Assembly (NCBI RefSeq): GCF_020639365.1
Contig: NZ_JAINUL010000001.1
Span: 6,049,650-6,113,649 of the forward strand
From: Streptomyces flavotricini
GTDB taxonomy: Bacteria; Actinomycetota; Actinomycetes; Streptomycetales; Streptomycetaceae
Reading direction: 5' to 3'
DNA: 64,000 bases
A model generated the notes under the pieces. It saw only the letters and a list, made by a program, of their open reading frames with translations, made no database searches and had not been told where the DNA came from. Each line of letters opens with the position of its first letter. Within the stretch, counting starts at the first letter, position 1. Shown piece after piece: positions 58,245 through 64,000 of the stretch. A program made the position numbers and the translations under genes.

Positions 58245-58922
58245 CTACCAGCGGCTGGGCGGCGGTGCGGTCAGCTGGTCGGCCAGCCGCGCCAGCCGGT
58301 CCCGCAGCCGCCGCGGCCCGCGCCGCACCGGCAGGCCGTTCTCCCCGGCCGCCGCGCCGACCAGGTGCTGCACCGTGTCCAGGTCCGGTTCGCCGGCGCC
58401 CTCCCGTACGGACAGGGCGTCGTGCGCGAGCGCGCCGAGATCAGGATCCCCGCCGTGCAGCGACAGTACGGTCGCCCCCGCGCGCCGGGCGTCGTGCACC
58501 CGCTCCAGCAGCCCCGCCCCGGGCCGGTCCGGGGCCACCACCAGCAGCGTGTGCCCGCGCCGGGCCGCCTCCAGCCTGCCCAGCCCCACCGACAGGTGCG
58601 GCGGCTGCCCGGGCCGCACCCGGTGCCGTACGAGGGTGGGCGCCAGCTCCGGCAGCCCGGACCAGGCGGCCTCGTCCACCAGGTGCGCCGCCAGATGCCA
58701 GGGCTCGTACCGCTCGGTCCCCACCAGCAGCAGGTTCCCGCTGGCCGGCACGACCGAGTGCCGCAGCGATCCGGCGAAGCGGCGCGCGTCGCCGGGCCAC
58801 TGCGTACCGGCGAGCACCTCGCGCAGCAGCGCGACCCTGACGGCGTCCATGCCGGCATCCTGCCGCAGGAAAGGGACCCGCGGGTGGACTTCGCCCCGCT
58901 TCGCCCGATGGTGGTGGCGCAT
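58245..58922 (-). CDS. Conserved hypothetical protein, SIS/nucleotide-binding-like
   Basis: 225 aa from 58922; an ATG at 58850 (MDAVRVALLREVL) has a better ribosome binding site and gives 201 aa. SGNLLLVGTERYEPWHLAAH and GHTLLVVAPDRPGAGLLERV alternate strands and helices as in a Rossmann-like or SIS domain, then TVLSLHGGDPDLGALAHDAL. A basic C-terminus follows. No catalytic motif recognised. Confidence 0.65.
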   Translation of the reverse strand: MRHHHRAKRGEVHPRVPFLRQDAGMDAVRVALLREVLAGTQWPGDARRFAGSLRHSVVPASGNLLLVGTERYEPWHLAAHLVDEAAWSGLPELAPTLVRHRVRPGQPPHLSVGLGRLEAARRGHTLLVVAPDRPGAGLLERVHDARRAGATVLSLHGGDPDLGALAHDALSVREGAGEPDLDTVQHLVGAAAGENGLPVRRGPRRLRDRLARLADQLTAPPPSRW

Positions 58923-58963
58923 GTCCGTTCGCCTCTCGGGATCACGGCATTACCCTCGCCCCC

Positions 58964-59692
58964 ATGACCTCCACAGACAGCACGCAGAATCCGCCCGCCC
59001 CGGCAGCGGCGAAGGCGCCGGCCAAGGACCCGTGGGACCTGCCGGACGTCTCCGGCCTCGTCGTCGGCGTCCTCGGCGGCACCGGCGACCAGGGCCGGGG
59101 CCTGGCCTACCGGCTCGCCCGGGCCGGCCAGAAGGTGATCATCGGCTCCCGCGCCGCCGACCGCGCGCAGAGCGCCGCCGACGAACTGGGCCTCGGGGTG
59201 GAGGGCGCGGACAACGCCGAGTGCGCGCGCCGCAGCGACATCGTGATCATCGCGGTGCCGTGGGAGGGCCACGCCAAGACCCTCGAAGCCCTGCGCGAGG
59301 ACCTCGTGGGCAAGCTCGTGATCGACTGCGTCAACCCGCTGGGCTTCGACAAGCAGGGCGCGTACGCGCTGCGCGTCGAAGAGGGCAGTGCGGCCCAGCA
59401 GGCCGCCGCCCTGCTCCCCGACTCCCGCGTGACGGCGGCCTTCCACCACCTCTCGGCGGTCCTGCTCCAGGACGAGTCGGTCGAGGAGATCGACACCGAC
59501 GTGATGGTCCTCGGCGAAGTACGCGCCGACACCGACATCGTCCAGGCCCTGGCCGCCCGCATCCCGGGCATGCGCGGCGTCTTCGCGGGCCGCCTGCGCA
59601 ACGCCCACCAGGTCGAGTCCCTGGTGGCCAACCTCATCTCCACCAACCGCCGCTACAAGGCCCACACGGGCCTGCGCGTCACGGACGTCTGA
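58964..59692 (+). CDS. npdG: NADPH-dependent F420 reductase
   Basis: 242 aa. After a short Pro/Ala head it has VVGVLGGTGDQGRGLAYRLA, the GxGDxG nucleotide motif, then VIIGSRAADRAQSAADELG, DIVIIAVPWEGHAKTLEALR and VIDCVNPLGFDKQGAYALRV, typical for F420H2:NADP oxidoreductase (Fno/NpdG). It balances NADPH and reduced F420 and could supply the LLM enzyme encoded at 16 kb. Confidence 0.92.
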   Translation: MTSTDSTQNPPAPAAAKAPAKDPWDLPDVSGLVVGVLGGTGDQGRGLAYRLARAGQKVIIGSRAADRAQSAADELGLGVEGADNAECARRSDIVIIAVPWEGHAKTLEALREDLVGKLVIDCVNPLGFDKQGAYALRVEEGSAAQQAAALLPDSRVTAAFHHLSAVLLQDESVEEIDTDVMVLGEVRADTDIVQALAARIPGMRGVFAGRLRNAHQVESLVANLISTNRRYKAHTGLRVTDV

Positions 59693-59699
59693 TCCCGCC

Positions 59700-59733
59700 C
59701 CCCCTGCGCCCGGCGGAGGCCGGGCGCAGGGGG
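59700..59733. terminator. Bidirectional terminator
   Basis: CCCCCTGCGCCCGGC and GCCGGGCGCAGGGGG form a perfect 15-base stem on a GGAG loop between convergent genes. Confidence 0.88.
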
Positions 59734-59752
59734 CAGGGCGCCGGGGGCCGCG

Positions 59753-61846
59753 TCAGCCCCGGCGGCCGGCGCGCGCCTCGACCGGGCCCAGATGCGCCAC
59801 GACCCCCTGGTGGAAGCGGGACACGGCCTCGTCGACGCTGCGGATGAAGCCGGACTCCGCATTGCCGCGGGTGCTGCCCATGCCCTTGATCAGCGACAAA
59901 CGGAACCCGGTGGGGGCCGCCCCGCCCTTGGGCAGCAGATCACCCGGCTCGGGGCGCAGCCGCTCCAGCGTGCCGCGCGGTCCGTTCCCGGCCTCGACGA
60001 GGGTCTCCACGTGCAGGTCCGCCGGGGCCTCGGCCAGCAGCCGGACCAGCCGCTTCACCGTGGTCAGCGGGTACGAGCCCTCCGGCGCCGGCACGTCCAC
60101 GCAGGTGCGGACCTTGCCCGTGCGCAGATCGGCGGTGACCGCGATGACACTGCTCGTCCCGTCGATGCGCAGCTCCGCGGTGAGCCGCCCGTCCAGGCAC
60201 AGCCTCTCGGCCGCGGCCGCACGGCGCGCCCGCTGGTCGCTGCCGCGCCGGACGCGCTGCACCGGGAGCGCCTTCTGCCCGAGCTCCCCGCCCAGGCGCA
60301 GGCAGACCTGGCGGATCAGCCGCTCCCAGCTCTCGACGACCTCGACGGCACGCGGGTCGTCGGAGGCGAGGGTCTCGTCCTCGATCCCCTTGCGCACGGG
60401 CACCCAGGCGGCGCCCATGTTCTGGAACCCGTGGCAGCCCGACTGGTCGTGCCGCAGGTATTCCAGCAGCTCCTGGAGCAGCCAGGCGTGCGCGGCGTTG
60501 CCCACGCCCTCGTGGTGGATCAGCATCTGGGCCTGGTGGGCCACCTCGGCCCAGGACAGGTGCCAGAGGCTGACCTTGTGCTTGCGCCGTCCGTCGATCT
60601 TGACGTCCACCATGGGCGCGCCTTCGAGGGCCACGTCGTTGGAGAGCGTGATCACGGCCTCGTAGCCGCGGCGGGCGGCGATGTCCATGTACTCCTGCAC
60701 CTGCTCCGGCTTGAGCGGGTTGCCGTTCGTCTTCGTCTCCAGCAGGGCCGTCCAGAGCTTCCCGGCGCGTTCGACCCGGATCACGCCGTCCGGGCGGCGC
60801 GGGGTGTCGCCGTGGGGGAGGGACACCTCGGTGAAGGTCTGCATCCGTCCGGCGGGGGCGCCGAAGGCGGCGGTGAGGCGGCGGCCGAACTCCGGGACCT
60901 GCGCCATCACGGACAGCAGCACGGAGGTGGCGCGCACCTCCCGCTCCTTGTCGCTCTTCAGCGTCGGCACGGGGAACAGCCGGGCCGGGCGCCAGGAGTC
61001 GTTCTCGGCGAGCGAGCTCTTGGCCGCCCTGGGAAGGGTGACCTTCTTCTTGGTCGTGGTCGTACGGGGGCCCCGGCCGCGGGTCTGGGCGGGCACGGCG
61101 ACGGGCTCGGCCGGTGCCGGTGCCGGTGCCGGTGCCGAGGCCGGAATCGGAGCCGGAGCCGGGGCCGAGGCCGGAATCGGAGCCGGGGCGACCGGCTCGG
61201 GCTCCGCGTCGGGCGCCTTGTCCATGGCTACGACGGCGGAGGCATCGGTGTCGGCGCCGTCCCCCGCCGCACCAGGCTCCCCGGCCTCCTCCGCCTCCTC
61301 GTTCACGGCGATGCCGAAATCGGTGGCCAGCCCGGCCAGTCCGGTCTCGTAGCCCTGCCCGACCGCGCGGAACTTCCACTCCTCGCCGCGCCGGTACAGC
61401 TCACCGAAGATGAACGCGGTCTCCACGCCCGCGTCGTGGATGGAGAACCCGACCAGCGGTTCCCCGGACCGGTCCGCGACCGTCATCCGCAGGTCGTCGA
61501 GGTCGCCGAACCGGGCGCCACCGTACTGGCTGGCCGCCACCACGATCCGCTCGACCCCCTCGGGCACGGCGGTCAGGTCCACCCCGATCCGGTCCTCGTC
61601 CCCGTTCCCGGTCGGCGTCTTCCCCAGCAGCTGCACGCTTCCGTCGGCGGCGGCCGGGTTGTTGTAGAAGTAGAAGTCGTCCTCGCTGCGGACCTTGCCG
61701 TTCGCGTCCACGAGGAGCACCGAGACGTCGGCGTCGCCGGCCCCCGACGCACTGCTCCAGCTCAGGCTCACCACCACGGCCCCGGCGTCCTCGCTGAGGG
61801 CCGTCAGGCTGACATTGGCGCCCTTTGAGATCTCCTGCATGTCCAT
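59753..61846 (-). CDS. TerD-domain protein fused to a PD-(D/E)XK-like nuclease domain
   Basis: 697 aa. Residues 1-190 are a TerD domain: SKGANVSLTALSEDAGAVVV, the Ca-binding acidic loop in DFYFYNNPAAADGSVQLLG and GEEWKFRAVGQGYETGLAGL. A linker of APAPIPASAP repeats (~220-250) follows. Residues ~290-450 show RRPDGVIRV with Asp353 and ALLETKTNGNPL with Glu370-x-Lys372, the core of PD-(D/E)XK nucleases, then EQVQEYMDIAARRGYEAVIT. The C-terminal 200 residues are undefined. TerD proteins act in chemical-stress and phage-response systems, often with nucleases (known for the class). Confidence 0.78.
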   Translation of the reverse strand: MDMQEISKGANVSLTALSEDAGAVVVSLSWSSASGAGDADVSVLLVDANGKVRSEDDFYFYNNPAAADGSVQLLGKTPTGNGDEDRIGVDLTAVPEGVERIVVAASQYGGARFGDLDDLRMTVADRSGEPLVGFSIHDAGVETAFIFGELYRRGEEWKFRAVGQGYETGLAGLATDFGIAVNEEAEEAGEPGAAGDGADTDASAVVAMDKAPDAEPEPVAPAPIPASAPAPAPIPASAPAPAPAPAEPVAVPAQTRGRGPRTTTTKKKVTLPRAAKSSLAENDSWRPARLFPVPTLKSDKEREVRATSVLLSVMAQVPEFGRRLTAAFGAPAGRMQTFTEVSLPHGDTPRRPDGVIRVERAGKLWTALLETKTNGNPLKPEQVQEYMDIAARRGYEAVITLSNDVALEGAPMVDVKIDGRRKHKVSLWHLSWAEVAHQAQMLIHHEGVGNAAHAWLLQELLEYLRHDQSGCHGFQNMGAAWVPVRKGIEDETLASDDPRAVEVVESWERLIRQVCLRLGGELGQKALPVQRVRRGSDQRARRAAAAERLCLDGRLTAELRIDGTSSVIAVTADLRTGKVRTCVDVPAPEGSYPLTTVKRLVRLLAEAPADLHVETLVEAGNGPRGTLERLRPEPGDLLPKGGAAPTGFRLSLIKGMGSTRGNAESGFIRSVDEAVSRFHQGVVAHLGPVEARAGRRG

Positions 61847-62070
61847 CCCCCCAGTCGCCCGGCTCCGGCCGTGGCGGACCGTGCAGGCCGGACTGTCGCT
61901 CTTCCGTACCCGGCGACCGTAGCGGCGCGCCGCGCGGAAGATCGGAAAACGCCGGAAGAGGGCGGAAGCGGAATGCGGGGCGCGAGGGACGCCTTTACGG
62001 GAGCACCACGGGGCATGGGGGACACTGGTGGGGCTCTACCCCGTTCCGTGTCGCCGAGGAGCTGTTCCCC

Positions 62071-62265
62071 ATGCCCCGCCTTGCCGTGTTCGCCATCGTC
62101 GTCTGCGTCCTGTCCGTGGCCGCGGCCGTGGTCGCCTTCGTGGAGGGCAGTTTCCTGGGGATCATCTGGGTGCTGCTGGCCGGCCTCACGTCGAACATGG
62201 CCTGGTTCTACCTGCGCAAGGCGAAGGCCGAGAAGGCCGCCGCCGGCTCCCCGCGCACGTCCTAG
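62071..62265 (+). CDS. Small membrane protein
   Basis: 64 aa. GAGGAG lies nine bases before the ATG. Nearly the whole protein is two helices, LAVFAIVVCVLSVAAAVVAF and FLGIIWVLLAGLTSNMAWFY, ending LRKAKAEKAAAGSPRTS. Divergent from the TerD gene across a 223-base gap. Function unknown. Confidence 0.65.
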   Translation: MPRLAVFAIVVCVLSVAAAVVAFVEGSFLGIIWVLLAGLTSNMAWFYLRKAKAEKAAAGSPRTS

Positions 62266-62295
62266 AGACGGCGCAGGTTCCGGTCGGGGGCGGGC

Positions 62296-63096
62296 TCAGC
62301 CCTGCGGGGCCGCGCAGAAGCCGTTCGTGTCCTGCCAGAAGCGGTAGAGGTCACGGCCGCAGAAGGTCTCCAGATCGGACACGCCCAGCGTGGACAGCAG
62401 GTTGCGCACCACGTCGAAGAAGTACCCGTTGACCTCCGGGATCCACAGCAGAGCGAAGACGGCGATCAGCCCGAACGGCGCCAGCGGCGCGACCTCGCGG
62501 CGGATCCGGTACGAGAGCCAGGGCTCGATGATCCCGTAGCCGTCCAGGCCCGGAACCGGCAGGAAGTTCAAGATCGCCGCCGAGACCTGGAGCAGCGCGA
62601 GGAAGGCGAGCGCGAAGCGGAACGCCATCGGGACCCCGTCGAGGGCGTTCAGCCAGAACGGCGCCGTGCAGACGACGGCGAAGGCCACGTTGGTCAGCGG
62701 GCCCGCCGCGGAGATGAGGCTGTGCTTCCAGCGGCCCTGGATCCGGTCCCGCTCGATGTAGACCGCGCCGCCCGGGAGGCCGAGGCCGCCCATGATCACG
62801 AAGATCACGGGGAGGACGATGCTCAGCAGCGCGTGCGTGTACTTCAGCGGGTTCAGCGTCAGGTAGCCCTTGGCCCCGACCGAGAGGTCGCCGCTGTGCA
62901 GGGCGGTGCGGGCGTGCGCGTACTCGTGCAGGCAGAGGGAGACGATCCAGGCCGAGGTGACGAAGAGGAACACGGCGAGCCCGGTGCTCGTCGAGTACCC
63001 CGTCCACACGGCCCAGCCGGTGACCGCCATGACGGCGAAGATGCCGAGGAATACGGAACTGATCTGCCGCTCACCGCGGCCGCCCTGATGACCCAT
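62296..63096 (-). CDS. Site-2 protease family zinc metalloprotease (M50)
   Basis: 266 aa. SLCLHEYAHARTALHSGDLS contains HExxH, and NFLPVPGLDGYGIIEPW the NxxPxPxxDG third-ligand motif, both inside the membrane. Six hydrophobic segments are visible. These proteases cut membrane-spanning regulators such as anti-sigma factors; no partner is next to it. GTG/ATG alternatives upstream are less likely because they overlap the divergent SARP gene. Confidence 0.88.
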   Translation of the reverse strand: MGHQGGRGERQISSVFLGIFAVMAVTGWAVWTGYSTSTGLAVFLFVTSAWIVSLCLHEYAHARTALHSGDLSVGAKGYLTLNPLKYTHALLSIVLPVIFVIMGGLGLPGGAVYIERDRIQGRWKHSLISAAGPLTNVAFAVVCTAPFWLNALDGVPMAFRFALAFLALLQVSAAILNFLPVPGLDGYGIIEPWLSYRIRREVAPLAPFGLIAVFALLWIPEVNGYFFDVVRNLLSTLGVSDLETFCGRDLYRFWQDTNGFCAAPQG

Positions 63097-63169
63097 GCGG
63101 CGAAACCTACCCCGGGCACGGGGCCAAAAGGAGTACGGGGCCGGGGCCCGGGCCAGCGACAATGGGCCG

Positions 63170-64000
63170 GTGCGTTACGCGATTCTCGGCATTGCCCAGG
63201 CCAGCCGCGACGACGGGAGCCCCGTCGCCGTCGGCGGAGCGCGCCTGAGGGCGCTGCTCACCGCGCTCGCTCTGCGCCCGGGGAGGGCCGTGCCGGTGCA
63301 CCTGCTGGTGCAGCAGGTGTGGGACGGAGACCGGCCGGCGGACGCGCCGGCGGCGCTCCAGGCGCTGGTGGGCCGGCTGCGCAGGGCGCTGGGGCACGGG
63401 GCGGTGCGCTCGGTGGAGGGCGGCTACCTGCTCGCCGCGGCGGGCGACGACATCGACCTGTACCGCTTCGAGCGGCTCGCCCGGGCCGGCGCGACGGCCC
63501 GGGACCCGGCCGAGGCGGCGGCGCTGTACGAGGAGGCGCTGGCGCTGTGGCGCGGCCCGGCACTGGCCGACCTGCCGGACGCGGCGGCCGAGTCCGCCCG
63601 CTGGGACGCCCTGCGTCTGGACGCCCGCCGGGGCCGGCTCGCGGCGGCCCTGGCGCTGGGCGAGGCCGAGCGGGCCCTCCCCGAGCTGACCGTCCTGTGC
63701 GGGGAGCGCCCGCTGGACGAGCCGTTCCAGGTGCTGCGGATCCGGGCCCTGCGCGACACGGGCCGCCCGGCGGAGGCCCTGGCCGCCTACGAAGCCGTCC
63801 GGCGGGACCTGGCCGCCCGGCTGGGCACGACCCCGGGACCGGCCCTGCGCGCCCTCCACGCGCAACTCCTCGCCCCACCCCCCGAACCGGCGGCCGAACC
63901 CGCGCGGCCGGGCCCCGTCCCGACGGGCGGGCACGGCGCCGCGCAGCCCCCGACCCCCGCCCCGACCGCCCCCGGCGGGCCGGCTCCGGGCCCGGCCGGG
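63170..64000 (+). CDS. SARP/AfsR-type regulator, 3' end outside the window
   Basis: 277 codons visible, GTG start, no stop. YAILGIAQASRDDGSPVAVG and LRALLTALALRPGRAVPVHL are the OmpR-like winged helix, LVQQVWDGDRPADAPAALQA and LVGRLRRALGHG its recognition part, and LYRFERLARAGATARDPAEA to LAARLGTTPGPALRALHAQL the bacterial transcriptional activation (BTAD) domain. A Pro/Ala-rich linker follows to the edge, so further domains (NB-ARC, TPR as in AfsR) may exist. Such proteins control secondary metabolism. Confidence 0.9.
   Translation, partial: MRYAILGIAQASRDDGSPVAVGGARLRALLTALALRPGRAVPVHLLVQQVWDGDRPADAPAALQALVGRLRRALGHGAVRSVEGGYLLAAAGDDIDLYRFERLARAGATARDPAEAAALYEEALALWRGPALADLPDAAAESARWDALRLDARRGRLAAALALGEAERALPELTVLCGERPLDEPFQVLRIRALRDTGRPAEALAAYEAVRRDLAARLGTTPGPALRALHAQLLAPPPEPAAEPARPGPVPTGGHGAAQPPTPAPTAPGGPAPGPAG

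Noticed and set aside
61120..61190. Tandem repeats that might suggest a CRISPR or minisatellite
   Set aside because: They encode the APAPIPASAP linker of the TerD fusion; units are short and have no spacers.
1..64000. tRNA genes, IS elements, prophage or integrative element ends
   Set aside because: No transposase, integrase, tRNA-like cloverleaf or terminal repeats were recognised on reading both strands; a computed scan could still find a missed tRNA.

Overview
The window is very GC-rich DNA with strong third-position GC bias, GTG/TTG/CTG starts, short overlapping ATGA/GTGA gene junctions and gene families typical of Streptomyces (SARP/AfsR regulator, TerD protein, LLM F420 enzyme and F420 reductase, bifunctional RNase H/phosphatase beside rnpB, DUF2550 protein). 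It reads as chromosomal core/near-core sequence of a Streptomyces or close relative. No phage, IS element, CRISPR array, tRNA or rRNA was seen. All family names rest on reading motifs by eye; no database search was possible.

Left part (1-4.8 kb): a minus-strand operon behind a cobalamin riboswitch encodes a secreted alpha/alpha-toroid protein with a C-terminal membrane anchor, a second secreted anchored protein, a CbiQ-type ECF transmembrane protein and the first codons of an ECF ATPase. This looks like a B12 or cobalt uptake system with surface binding proteins.

4.8-31.5 kb: genes of a steroid/lipid-type beta-oxidation regulon are interspersed with envelope genes. A KstR-like TetR repressor (7.5-8.1 kb) has matching boxes (TnnAACnnGTTnnA) before an MBL hydrolase/aldehyde dehydrogenase-ferredoxin pair, before a glycosyltransferase-methyltransferase-toroid operon, before a fused FadE34-like acyl-CoA dehydrogenase plus Ltp1-like thiolase, and before a MaoC hydratase-alcohol dehydrogenase-SDR operon. 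A second palindrome (CTGAC-N5-GTCAG) sits next to two of these boxes and before an LLM oxidoreductase. Between them lie secreted beta-helix proteins, a PKD protein, an amidase, an isoprenoid synthase and a Ser/Thr kinase.

31.5-49.9 kb: a small membrane/HTH operon with a duplicated operator, Nif3-like, zinc-ribbon and RNase H/phosphatase genes, rnpB, a MerR regulator with its typical dyad, AraC and RNB proteins, YaaA, a primase/polymerase-like protein, a TetR/DDAH divergent pair, an Rsm22-like methyltransferase, Bcr-type efflux, SDR, PhzF and GNAT proteins.

49.9-57 kb: iron acquisition: efeUBO with an iron-box-like site, an isolated hmuV, a broken HtaA heme-binding surface protein abutting hmuV head to head, and heme oxygenase with an iron-box-like palindrome. 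The heme-uptake locus appears to be decaying by rearrangement.

57-64 kb: methionine aminopeptidase, small conserved proteins, F420 reductase, a TerD-nuclease-like fusion, a site-2 protease and the start of a SARP-type regulator running off the end.
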